From assembly GCA_020002185.1 (NCBI GenBank), contig CM034531.1:71302049-71366048 (forward strand): DNA of 64,000 nt. The letters run 5' to 3'. Shown piece after piece: positions 22,844 to 34,786 of this stretch (its first letter is position 1; each line of letters opens with the position of its first letter). This stretch comes from Paraescarpia echinospica (taxonomy: Eukaryota; Annelida; Polychaeta; Sabellida; Siboglinidae). Below the pieces are notes generated by a model. That model saw only the letters and a program-made list of their open reading frames with translations, was not told where the DNA came from and searched no databases. The position numbers were made by a program, and so were the translations under genes.

Positions 22844-25800
22844 GTGATGTTAAAACGACAGCGACAACTGTAACATTCTAACAGCCACCGTGTGTAGCTT
22901 GTTAACTTGTCTGCATCAAGTTACAAAGAGAAACTGCGCATGTTAACGGATTAATTTCCACTTAATCATGAATGCATAGATTATAATATATAATACCAAC
23001 AGCAGCTGTGTTGCTGGTGAATCACTATTGGCCGAGTCAATCACATGTTTTCAAAAGCACATATCTGTGTAAAGATAATTAGATGCATTTAATAATATTT
23101 AATAATTTAATGAACAACACATACTGAGAAATCAGTCCACCATAGGCTGCTATTAACCAGTTTATCAACCAGCAGAACAACTGAGACAGATGCAGATTTA
23201 AGTGCATCGCAATAGCAATTGATTTCTGGAATTTCCTGCACACACAGCGGCATTATTCTCTGTCTAAAATTGCTACATCATTGAATGTTTGCTTTTTCTA
23301 CGCAGGAAATGTGCTTATATGCGTAAACTGATGCTGTGAACTGATTGCAGCCCAGCAGATCAATAATTCAAGCAACATGTGGTAAACAGACAGATTAGTG
23401 CCGCGATGACCCGTTTGCACAAACAATCTTCCTGTATTGTTAATGACCTTGAGCGAGAAATGTAATGCTGCTCTGTGTATCGCAAAAACAGATTTAAATT
23501 AATTGTCTCTAAAACACATGTTCAATAAGAGCCAAATGTTATATCATTTCTGATAGTAAATATACTACAACAGTTAAGAAGTATAACATTGTTCATTAAG
23601 ATGCACTTTGAGGTTCAACAATTGAGTGAACTGTGGTTGCTTAATTTTAAACAATCTCCAAGTAGCTTGGTATCAATTAACCAGTGGAAATTGTTGCACA
23701 TTCCCTCTAGGGCTACCATTACCAGTGAGGGGATTTTAATTGCTGTGTGCCCACAGCAGTGAGGGGTCATCTCAAAACATGTCAATTAACCTCAGACACC
23801 CATCTCCTTCTTTAAATGCGAGTTAAATAGCTGTCGACACACACCCTTGATGTTGTAATCATCAGAGGCATTCCCATAATGTACCACGTGATTATAGAAG
23901 AAGTGGTCGGAAAATAAAATAAGTTGTTGGTAAAAATACATAAATGTAGCGGCTATTAACCCTCACTGAAAGAAACCACTTTTAAATTCAATTAATGTCA
24001 AACTGCATCCTGCAATCTCACAAAAATTACATTTTCACCAGTAGTGGAAATGTGTCTAATCAATACCATAATGCCACGTCATTTATTTCAGATCCGGGCA
24101 CATATTTAATCATTGTAAATTCATCTATGCTTCATGAATGTTTACATGTTGGTACATTTTCCTTAGTGTTGTAAATTTTGTACTTTCATTTTAATAAATG
24201 CATAATACATTTACTTATACATTACAAATATGGCGGCACAGCAACATTTTTAACATAAAGTTTCCATTGATCAAATAAATGCTATTGTACTGCACCAACA
24301 AGACTGGGCTCTTCCTCGGGCAAGTAAACACCAACCTACAGATTATAATCAACATCAAAGTAGTGTCAACAAGTTTATCGGTGGTTGCTAAGGAGACGGA
24401 GCAGATGTGGGGGGGGACAGTGGTGGAGACAGACTTGTCACTTGTCAGTTATCAGTCCATATCTCAAGTGGTCTGTTTGCTAACAAAACACAGTACGTTG
24501 ACTTTGTCCAAATGTACAACTGAACACGGACACCTGGTGAGAGGTTCTAGGAACTAGTCGTATTTGTTGCGAGTGGCATTCTGTGAAATGAAGGGAATAA
24601 AGAAACAAACAAAACAACAAAGAGCTTTGATCGTTTACGTGGGTTGACTCTGCTGCATATTTAACCTGATATTTCATACCTGATACTACACCTGCCTTTG
24701 CCGAGTTAAACTGCAAATTGGAAGCATAAATTGAGGATAAAAATCTTTAGTTCTAACATGAAACCCAAACAGAGGATGCAAAGTGTTGATAGATTAAATA
24801 CCGTAATGATTTGGTAACCCCACAAGTTCAATATCATACAATCAGGATGAAATACAACCTTGTTGTGAAGTGTGAACATATGACCTTGACATTACCAGAT
24901 CTCGAGTGACATAGGTGAAGAGGAACTAACTGAAATTTCGTGGAAATTAACTGCAACAGTTTGTCAAAAAGGAAATAAATTATTAAAGCAAATTAAACTT
25001 GTGACAACAAATTATTTGTTAAACCTTTGAAATGCTTGCTCATTTGGGACAAAGGGAATATTTTCTATGATTTTAACAAAAACACGCACCGTTTTATTTT
25101 AATTATCACAAAATATTTACTCACTAGTGGGTGGAGATATGAACATCAATAAACCTAATTCACAATGGGAGGTCGACTTGTGGTAGCTGCTAACAGAAGC
25201 GCAACAACGACAGGGTCTAGGCTAACATAATTACTAGTCTAGAATATAATTACTGAACCAGTGTACAATATTTAGTTTTGTGCAGAAACTAGCTGTTACA
25301 AGACAAATTTAGAAAGATACATTTTGTGAAAGAGATGGTGATAAGTGATTGTATGAATATGAATAAATACTTTCATGAATGCTGCTAAATATTCCCTTTG
25401 AGATGTGTAAAATGTTAAAATTATGATTCTCATGTATGTGTGATGCCTTGAGAACACTGTAACTGTTTTACATACATGCTAAATAGTTAAATGAATCCAC
25501 CAAGTATGAACCTGACCAAGTTAAAACATGCTGACTTGCACTTTGAGCTGTTTAATCTGTGTGACCAGTGAGTACGTCAAACCGGTCCAGATATAGTTTC
25601 CATTGCTAACATCTTCAATGAATCAAACGCCGAACAAGACAAATATTGATAGAAAACCGTGGTGTACATTTTATAAATAACAGGATTATCATCGTACCTG
25701 GACCAACCTCGACCATGAAATAGTTTGGGTAAACTCAGCCAGAACCAGTTGTGACAGGTTGTTGACTGTAGACATATTGTTGGCTGGGACAACTGTCATA

Positions 25801-26492
25801 GGTCACAATTAGGGTCAAATATTTGATATTGTCATTGTGTAGATTTAAATATGCTGATTTTGCACATTTAACAAGATTTAACAAGATTGCCATCCAAAAA
25901 AGAGGGGGGAGGGAGACCAAAGATTGACCAAAACACAAACATCTGTTGTTGTTGTTGCTGTTTTAAGTTGTTTATGCCTTCCTCGCGGTCGGTCTCAATC
26001 CGTGATTACACATGTTTTCCACTATGTGTCTCAATCCATTCACATAGCCAGCTGGATCTGTTTGTTGATTTCCCCACAAAATAACCTGACCCCCATGGCA
26101 TAAATTGGTTACCTGAGTATTTCCAGGAAGCCGGCTGTGATCAATAGGTCCCGAGAGACGTGTGTTCTATCAGCTAATGTTGTTTACTCCAGGAAAGTCC
26201 CAGGCCTAACCTCACCAGATCCTATTGTTATCTACGTATGTGGTTGTGAAAACAACGCATTATGTAAAGCGCTCTATTATGATTGTAATGCCTGGTCCCT
26301 ACCAGTAATTACCAAACTCTGTGACAACCACTTACTCATGATTATGTGACAAACACTGCTTCAATGTTGACCATTAATTACGTTGGCAGGCTAAAATGGA
26401 CATCGTTTAAAAAACACAGTTAACAAAATATACATAATGAAACAAATCAATACATGTACATTGCAATATATAAATTATACATGCACGCATGC
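22844..26492. other. No gene recognised
   Basis: 3.6 kb of AT-rich, mostly unique DNA with short open frames only. The sole element seen is a small LINE-tail remnant at 25866-25896. Confidence 0.5.
25866..25896 (-). repeat. LINE 3'-tail remnant
   Basis: TTTAACAAGATTTAACAAGA followed by TTGCCA matches the minus-strand tail of the LINE fragments at 37686-37955 and 41099-41490. Little else of the element remains. Confidence 0.6.
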
Positions 26493-26577
26493 GCAAATGC
26501 ACATGTATTCATGCACGTGTATTCATGCACGTGTATTCATGCACGTGTATTCATGCGCGTGTATTCATGCACGGGTA
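26493..26577. repeat. 14-bp tandem repeat containing E-boxes
   Basis: ATTCATGCACGTGT repeats about six times. The palindromic E-box CACGTG appears in three units at 14-bp spacing, with point variants (CATGTA, GCGTG, CGGG) at the edges and in the middle. Confidence 0.9.
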
Positions 26578-29552
26578 GAGAAACCCACTTACATTTAGTC
26601 GCGTTACTTCGCAGTTTTTGACACTCTAAACACAAACAGAAAATGTTAATTACAACTGTGTAAACAGAACTAGGCTTTAGCCTAATCATGCCTATTTACC
26701 CTAATTATAGCACAATGATTTAATTCCAGGCATGTGATTAACTGATCATTATATTTAAACATCTTAAAAATAACTAACATAAATCAATGGTCTTCTCAAT
26801 CCATGAAATGTTTCTGTTTTAGTTGGAGTGGCGTTCATTACACAGAATTTATTAGTATAAATTTACAACATATGGTTAAAAGAGAGGATTACTTAGTTCA
26901 CGCAACACGTTCTTTTTCAAATCAAATATTCCACTTTTACGACATGCAAAGATCGCATGATTCGTGACAGCTATTGACAGAGCAATAAATCAGCCTCTGA
27001 TATCGTTGCAGATTCATTCCCTTTAATACATAACATGTTTTGTATATATCTTGTCAACACCACAGCTATTTCTGTCAGGACTGTCTCACTACTAGCTTAT
27101 GTTGACACAAACAAGTACATGCTATGTCAATGCGGTGGAATGTAACTATAATCTGACTCTGACAACACAGCAACTGCTGAATAATTGTTTGCAAAACAAG
27201 ATCAGAACAAAGAATGCAGTCTTGTTAATAGGTCCGGCAATGTTTCTGCTTAGTAAGGCAAGAACGTGTACACATGTCCAGGGAAACAGAACAGTGTTAT
27301 TTGTACCGAGTTTAGCTGGCTGGCCATGTTCTTTGAGTTTATGTCTGACGCATGTCGAGGGAAAGTGGACATGCCTGTCTATAAGACTGTCACTCGTTCT
27401 TAGTCCGATTTAAGTGTTTTCACACCTTTATTACCTTTAAAATGTACCGCTGTCCAGTATAGCGTCCAGTCTGCCAAATATACACCCAGTTTTTATGGAC
27501 TAACCAACAAATGAATATAAACACTGCACGTGAAAATGCAAGATAGAAACTCTTCAAACACAGCATAAAAGGATTACATTAACTGGTTAAGAATGATTCT
27601 TTAGCCATCAATATTTTATAGTGTTGCTTTGGAAAGCAAAATATAACACTTTTTCATCAAGATCCAGCCCAATTTTATGTAGGGAATTATAACTCAGGCA
27701 AACCAGGTTAATAAACATGAACCTTGAAATTGTGCCCCCTCCAGTGTCATCTTAAAGGAACGTTGGCCAAATCAGATTATAATGGTTTTGGTACATAAAT
27801 AGGTGGACTTCTCTACAATACAGTTCTTGGCACGTCCTATTCATGTTGCAAGTGTAAGTGTAAGTGTAACGATTAAATGTTTGCAAAATGTGTCTGTATA
27901 TAATATTGTCATTAAATCTATTAGATCACTGTGGAATTTCAAAGGTTGCAAGATCGTTCAAATTCACAAGAAACAACTCGGAAATACTGCAACAGAAAAT
28001 CTTGTTTGTAATTTAGACATAAATATTTAAATGCGAGATACTCACTTTTTATTGTCATTACTAGTTACGAATATTATCTTCAAGATATCAAAAATCACCT
28101 ATTCTAAATTCCTTTTGTGTAGAAAGAATCAACAAGAGTAGAGTAAGTACTAGAATAAACATTAGGAAACATTCAACATTTCACAAACAGTTTTTCTAAA
28201 GAATCAATAATCTTATAATGTACAATTATGCAACTGAGTGGAGACGGTACTCTGCATTACTTCATCCTTGTCATGTTGCCAACAAACCCATAACCTTTTG
28301 TAGGTAATTTCAGCACTCTTTCAGGGTGACGTTTTCTCAAACGTCATCTCACTCTATTTGTCATATGACATAAATACAATATAAAATGTCCCAGCATGCA
28401 ACTCTAACAGAACCTGTGTCCACTGCAGATGTATAGCAGTGGCCTGGACCTCAGCGTTAGTCCAGGGGCATTAACAAGGGATTACAATCATCACACAGAA
28501 CCACTCAACCTTCCCTCGGTCTTTGTGAGATGACCTTAAGGCTTAACTACAGGGGAGACAATAGACCTTAAGTGCAGAAGAGACGACAGCACAAACGAAA
28601 CAGATGCTATAAGACAACTGATCCAAGATGTGACGTACCAATTTGCAATGTCAGTCATTCGACACAATCTCAAGTGGTGCACTGAGTCTATTGTGACATC
28701 AACAGTACTTGCAATAATTCAATCATGCCATATCCTATACGGAAGATATTGTTCATGGCTCCAAGATTACATTTTAATAGCTCCGATGTAAGCTTAATTC
28801 TTGCTATTAAAATGAAATATCCTAGTTTTATTTGAGACAAACCAATTTTTTTGCTTTGCTTTTGCTTTCACTGCGTCACCTAAAATGTGTTGCTGAAATA
28901 ATTATGTCTGATAAATAGGAAGTGATTTATAGCAAACCTGAAATCAAGACTATTCTAAACTGAATCTACAGCTGCATTTGTCAACAGGAAATGCTCTGTG
29001 AAGACATCTTCAGGAGAGCTGAGAGCATTAGACATACATTGAGACTGCGCAGTAACTTAAATCAACCTTGTCTCTTCCTTATTTTTAGGTACATAATGGT
29101 GTTCTTAATTATTAGTACTCGAACAAGTATGTTGTAGGTATTGTGCCCACCAAATAGTGTTTCATACAAGCAAAGGCAAACGCACAAACGTTGCATTATG
29201 TGAAATTACATTGTATATAAATATTTACACTAATTGGTTGTAGTGTAACAGGTCGACCTCTTAGGAATACATAAGTACTCAGAAAGTTGAGTTTGACATA
29301 CATATCAGTAATTCTGATGCTTAATTATGTTTCATAATGGTCTCTAATGATACTAACCACAATTTCCTCGAATTTTCGCACGACCAGCCATGTTTCCGCC
29401 ATCAACTGTTCATTCAACACCACAAGTGACAGTGTATCTCACTCAGTGAAGTTCCTGCTAATAATTACCATTACGAGATGATGGTTCCGTTTAATGGAAG
29501 TTATGGAACAGACAAGGTTGCTTTCACTTTATTCCAATATTCCACTTACTTT
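26578..29552. other. No gene recognised
   Basis: No domain, transposon or tandem array was found. If the minus-strand exon at 29553-29718 is real, downstream exons could lie here, but I could not identify any. Confidence 0.45.
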
Positions 29553-29718
29553 CCTGCGTCGACTTATCAGAGTATTCAAAAGAGTCTCTGTCGTTTCTGT
29601 CCGTTGATTCGTTGGAACGCTGCCAACCCGTGATTCCAAGGTGGGTCAGCATCTTCTTAACAGTCGTCAGCAGCTGGTCTGACCCCTTGCTGACGCCATT
29701 GCTAGTGGCTTGATGCAT
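29553..29718 (-). CDS. Possible first coding exon of an unidentified gene
   Basis: On the minus strand an ATG at 29718 opens a frame beginning MHQATSNGVSKGSDQLLTTV that runs to a good donor (GAAA|GTAAGT) at 29552. This gives 55 codons plus one base. The frame has an in-frame TGA 24 bases upstream, which would fit a true start. Upstream, CTCATTTACAG near 29808 could be an acceptor for a 5' UTR exon. The peptide is hydrophilic and rich in Ser, Thr and Asp, unlike the repeat-derived frames nearby, but I do not recognise it and found no second exon. It could be chance. Confidence 0.3.
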
Positions 29719-30302
29719 GCTGGGACACCATTGACGTGTTCACGACATCATCGATCTCAATCACCGGGTGTCTCCACCTCAGTTCTTCGTAATGTCTTTA
29801 CCTGTAAATGAGAACGTTCTTGTAGAAACCAGTACTGCATTTGATTAAGGTGGCTTCAGATTACCAACTAGCCAGCCCGAATTCCCCAACTTGACGGCTC
29901 CTTGTGTTTTCATCAATTCCTGACTTCTGATTGGTGCGACCTTGGAGCCCCATGCTGATGACTATGTCCGACTCTTGAACACAGACTGGTGACTAACACA
30001 GACGGCAAGTATTGCATTCAGCCTTCACAGTCCTGTGAAATAGTTAATCATTTTTTTGGCAATCATACATTATTCCACTGGTAAAAACAGCTGCTAAGTA
30101 ATTGTACTCAATTACACTGCAATAGTGAATTAGGAATCGTAATCAAAATTTAATTCACAATTTTTTTAATATCATGCACATTTATGTTGTCCATGTCCCA
30201 ACAACAATGTGCTTGCAGACTAGTAAAAAATTCAGGGTAATTAAATTTGAATGGATGTTACCCCTCGCTATATATCACCCCTTTTTGGATCTTACACCTA
30301 AC

Positions 30303-30890
30303 TTTACATCATCCCACTTCATGGATGTTACATCCCTCCCCGGATGTCACATCCTCCCTGGATGTCACATCTTCCCTGGATGTCACATCCTTTCCCAAAT
30401 TTCACATTCTCCCTTGGATGTCACATCCTCCCTGGATGTCACATCCTTACTGTACGCCACATCCTCCCTAGATGTCACATTCTCCCTGGATGTCACATCC
30501 TCCCTATATGTCACATACCTCACTATAGATGACATATCCTTCCCTAGATGTCACACCCCTTCCTAGATTTCACATCCCTCACTAGATGTCACATCTCTCC
30601 CTAAATATCACATCCCTCATTAGATGTCACATCCCTCCCTAAATGTCACATCCCTCCCTAAATGTCACATCCCTCACTAGATGTGACATCCATCAATAGA
30701 TGTGCCATCTCTCCCTAGATGTCACACTCCTTCCTAGATGTCACATCCTTTCCTAGATGTGACATCCCTCACTAGATGTGACATACCTAACTAGATGTGA
30801 CATCCTCCCTAGATGTCATCCCTCCCTGGATGTCACATCTCTTCCTAAATGTCACATCTTCCCTGGATCATTCCCTAAATGTCATATCTG
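30303..30890. repeat. Degenerate ~20-bp minisatellite
   Basis: Units of the form (T/A)GATGTCACATCC(C)TCCCT recur about 28-30 times with many substitutions and length changes. Open frames through it on the plus strand simply read the repeat in three phases. Confidence 0.88.
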
Positions 30891-31527
30891 GAGTAAACAT
30901 GTTATCTGGAGGCAATGTACTGTTAATGAGAAGTGTTATGAGAAACAAAAGATCACAGCATGTGTCAAAAACTGCATAATTCATTTATTTAATTCAGTCA
31001 TATAGGTGTCAGTCACTGCGAAACTGCATCCCAGAGAATGTTGGCGAGATTAATGAGAGAATTTGATTCCTCAATAACCTCACAACTGCTGAATTCACAA
31101 ACAATGATTTATGAAGTGGTAACCATGCAAGACAGGAAAGCAGGATAAAGCGTAAACAAGAGTTGTTAGTGGTGTTAACCAGATCCTGCCCTAGTCACAA
31201 GTGACATCACCATAACAAAGGATTGGCAGGAAGTTTGGTGATAGACAACGTTGGTAAAACAAAGTTCATAACATTCAAAGCTTACTCCATGCATCTATTT
31301 CTAATGGAAAGGAAACCAACAACGTAGCAACAAGCCCTTAGCCAGAAATACTTTTTTCCAGTCTTGAATTAATTAAAAGTGAGCCATTCAGCATGCGGGC
31401 GGCGTGCTTGGAGGCCTTTCATGTCAATCACAGCCATTATTGACCAGTTTAATTTTTGTCAATGACAAACCAGTGTCATTTGAGCCTTTTATTTAATTAA
31501 TACTGATCCATTCCATTTGTTTCACTG
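30891..31527. other. No gene recognised
   Basis: AT-rich sequence between two minisatellites, without coding features. Confidence 0.5.
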
Positions 31528-31530
31528 CCA

Positions 31531-31797
31531 GTTGTGCCAATGATAGCCAGTTGTGCCAATGATAGCCAGTTGTGCCAATGATAGCCAGTTGTGCCAATGA
31601 TAGTCAGTTGTGCCAATGATAGCCAGTTGTGCCAATGATAGCCAGTTGTGCCAATGATAGCCAGTTGTGCCAATGATAGTCAGTTGTGCCAATGATAGCC
31701 AGTTGTGCCAATGATAGTCAGTTGTGCCAATGATAGCCAGTTGTGCCAATGATAGCCAGTTGTGCCAATGATAGCCAGTTGTGCCAATGATAGTCAT
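31531..31797. repeat. 19-bp minisatellite, 14 copies
   Basis: The unit CAGTTGTGCCAATGATAGC repeats with period 19, alternating with a single-base variant (GATAGT). The order of variants is irregular. Confidence 0.95.
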
Positions 31798-32096
31798 TAA
31801 GGCCCCTAGACTTGGAACTGTTAGTTAATCAAGTGGCCACCATGCCCCCTCTTAATTCCACCAGTTTTATCAATTATAATTACCCAGCTTGGCCAGTCAG
31901 TCATCTGCCAGTCTTGAAGACGGGCAGACAGGTCTCCGGCTAAGCCCCTGCGTAGCAAGTAACAATATTCTCACATTGTTTTCCTATTCCTAGTATGTCA
32001 TATGCTGTAAATCATAATTTATAATGTAATAAATAATATATTTATTAAATAATATCATATCATTAATCAATTTGATAACATAAATCATATCTTCTT

Positions 32097-33371
32097 CTAT
32101 TTGCCATGTCTGTCACAGGCGTTGGCGATCATGGCCCTCCATACCGCACGGTCGTGTGTAGTTTGTAGCAGTTCTGTTGTGCTCCTTCCACACCATGTTG
32201 AGAGACTATCTATTATTTTTATTCTCTGGCGTCCTCTGGATCTTTTTCCTTCTATCTTTCCTGTTGTTACTATTTGTTTTTTCTTTCTCATGACATGGCC
32301 TATAAATCGTGCTTGTTGTGTTCTAACTTTGTTGATGATCTTTCTTTTTGATTTGGCTGTCCTAAGGATGACTTCATTGCTTTGCTTTGCAGTCCATGGC
32401 ACTCGCAGCATTCTTCTTAAGAACCACATTTCAGTGGCTTCTATGTTTTTTTGTGATCTTTTGGTTATTGTCCAGGATTCACATCCATATAGCAATATGG
32501 GCTCTATGTAACATTGCAGTACACGTTTTCTCACTTCAATTGATATATTTTTATTTGTTAAAATGTTTTTCATGTGGTGAAAAGCTGTTTTGGCTTGAGC
32601 AATTCTTCTCTTTATCTCATCGTTGCATCGACCGTCGGATGTTATTAGTGATCCCAGATAGTTAAACGTTCGGACTTGCTTCAAAACAGTGCCATATGCT
32701 ATCACGTTGCATGTTGGAGTGTAATTTTTCTTTGAGATGACCATGATTTCTGTTTTCTTTTTGTTCATGGACAGACCTTTTTTCTCACTTTCCCTTATTA
32801 CTGTATCTAGCATCTGTTGTAGATCTATTTCGTTCTCAGCAATCAGTACCGTGTCGTCTGCATATTGTAAATAATTCATGTTGTATCCCCCTACTTGAAT
32901 GCCTGGCATATCTTCTAATGTGCGTAAGATAATCTCACTGTATAGTGAAAAGAGATCGGGTGATAGGACACACCCTTGTCTTACACCACATTTTATTTCT
33001 TGAAATTTACTGATGTCATTTTCTATTCGTATTGCTGCTGTTTGTTCCCAGTACAGATTTCTCACAACTCTCAGATCTTTCCCATCAATGTTCAAACTTT
33101 CCAGCATTGATATGATTTCTTCATGACGAACTCTGTCAAATGCCTTTGTGTAATCAATAAAACATACATACAGATCTTTCTGCACTTCCAGTGCTCTCTC
33201 AATCAGTGTTCGTAGGATGTATATTGCATTATTTGTACCTTTATCTTCTACAAATCCACATTGTTCTTCAGCAATTTCTGGCTTTATTTTGTTTCTCATT
33301 CTGGTCATAATAATTTTAAGCAACATCTTGGTGAAGTGACTCATGAGACTAATTGTACTGTGTAGTTCACA
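32097..33371 (-). pseudogene. RTE reverse transcriptase, C-terminal part
   Basis: This 415-codon frame carries RT motifs in order: FIDYTKAFDRVRHE (motif A), CGVRQGCVLSPDLF (motif B), YADDTVLI (motif C, catalytic YADD), then YLGSLITSDG and the C-terminal CESWTITKR...MWFLRRMLRVPWT block, ending at RHGK. It would copy element RNA into DNA at a nicked target. It is the direct continuation of the frame at 33372-34469: a single in-frame TAA at 33372-33374 splits them, so the protein is broken but the decay is young. Confidence 0.9.
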
Positions 33372-34683
33372 TTAAATTGCACCTGGTTTCTTTGGTATTG
33401 CTACAAAAATGGATCTGGATAAATCAGTTGGGATTCGTCCGCTGTCATATATTTTGTTCAATAAGTCTGTTACTATATCAATACCAAATTCCTCTAAACA
33501 CTCAATCATTTCAATGGTAATATTATCTGGTCCAGCAGCTTTTCCCTTTTTCATTGATCTGATGGCTTTTCGAACCTCGTCCTTCAATATAGGAGGACCA
33601 TCAAAGTTCTTCTTAATTGATGGTCTTTCACCCCTTTCATCATCGTACAGTTCACCAATATATTCTGACCACCTCTCGAGTATTTTGTCCTTGTCCATTA
33701 TTATGTTTCCTTCTTTAGATGTCAGACAACCTGTAGCTGAGCATGTTCTTTTCCCTGTGATTTCTCTTATTCTAGCATGCATGGATTTTGTGTTGTGCTT
33801 ATTCTTCTGTTCAATTTCTTTGCATTTTTCATTAAGCCATTCCTCTTTCGCTAGATTACATTTGGCCGTTATATCCTTGTTCATTGCTACATATGCATCA
33901 TGATTTTGCTTAATTTTCCTCCTTTCATCCATCAACTTTAGAATATCGTCAGTCATCCATTTTTTCTTTGCTTTTCTGCATTGCCTAGGAATAGTTTCTT
34001 CTGCAGCCTGTGTTATTGATTCCTTCATTTGTTCCCATTGGTCGTCCACATCTTGAATGTCATTCAGAACATTGAAACTGTTTTGTACTGCTACATTGAA
34101 TTTCTCTTTGATCGCTGAATCTGATTTTAGTATATTCATATCTAGTTTCAGGTTCCTTGTTGCTCTTTTCCTTTTCTTCAGTTTCAATCGGAACTTGGCT
34201 CGCACTGGCACATGATCGGAATCGCAGTCTGCCCCGGGAAAGGTTTTTGCCACCAGTAGGGCATTTCTAAATCTTTTACTGACCAGGATATAATCAATTT
34301 GGTTCCGTGTACGGTCTCCTGGACTTTTCCAAGTCCAAAGTCTTCTTGGGTGTTGTTGGAACCAGGTGTTTCCTACAATCATGTCATGAGATTTTGCCCA
34401 CTCTATTAGTTTATCTCCTCTCTCATTTCTGCTCCCCAGGCCATATGGTCCAACTATGTCTAACTTCACACATTCCCATTATATTTATCCCCAATCTTGT
34501 CGCTTCTTGTTTGATGTTTTCTAGTTTTCCTTTCTGATATAGAGTTCTTACATTCCATGTAGCAATATTCAAAATCTCTCTGTTGCACACAGTAGCTGGA
34601 TGACGATCTGGTGTCACCTGTCGCACATGACTATCCCTACCGAGCGAGGTGGTCCTGTCAGAACTGTCAGAACAACCGTTCAC
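33372..34683 (-). pseudogene. RTE endonuclease and RT N-terminal part, internally deleted
   Basis: The start (34683 down) reads LNIATWNVRTLYQKGKLENI up to GMCEVRH, the N-terminus of an APE endonuclease with its catalytic Glu. It then jumps near 34450, with a frame change, to YGLGSRNERGDKLIEW and on to the NQIDYILV and SDHVPVRAKF blocks that close the domain. The middle of the endonuclease is missing, roughly a hundred or more residues compared with relatives, so it cannot cleave DNA. The rest (from about 34150 to 33372) holds the linker and the first RT motif, KAAGPDNITIEMI, ending at the stop after IPKKPGAI. Confidence 0.88.
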
Positions 34684-34786
34684 GCTGTTACGTTATCATA
34701 TCATATGTCATAAATAATGTCATATGTCATAAATAATGTCATAAATAATATAATCCGAATGACGTCATAAATAATATCATATCATT

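Larger units (their letters stand above)
32065..34768 (-). mobile_element. RTE-clade LINE, internally deleted, 18-bp flanking repeat
   Basis: A minus-strand non-LTR retrotransposon with APE endonuclease and reverse transcriptase relics, close to the BovB/CFDP2-like RTE type. AAATAATATCATATCATT occurs just outside both ends (32047-32064 and 34769-34786), a good target-site duplication. The region inside the right repeat (34690-34768) consists of related ATAAATAATGTC repeats, so part of the match could reflect local repeat structure. The 3' UTR is only about 30 bp, as usual for RTE. Confidence 0.85.

Noticed and set aside
30174..30566. 130-codon plus-strand frame rich in PGCHI / LDVTS
   Set aside because: Translation of the degenerate ~20-bp repeat in three phases; no start context or splice sites.
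31522..31797. 91-codon minus-strand frame with repeated IIGTTGYHWHNWLSLAQLA
   Set aside because: Pure read-through of the 19-bp minisatellite.
32101..32511. Plus-strand frames over the RTE LINE (also 33409-33903)
   Set aside because: Shadows of the minus-strand reverse transcriptase, which carries the conserved motifs.
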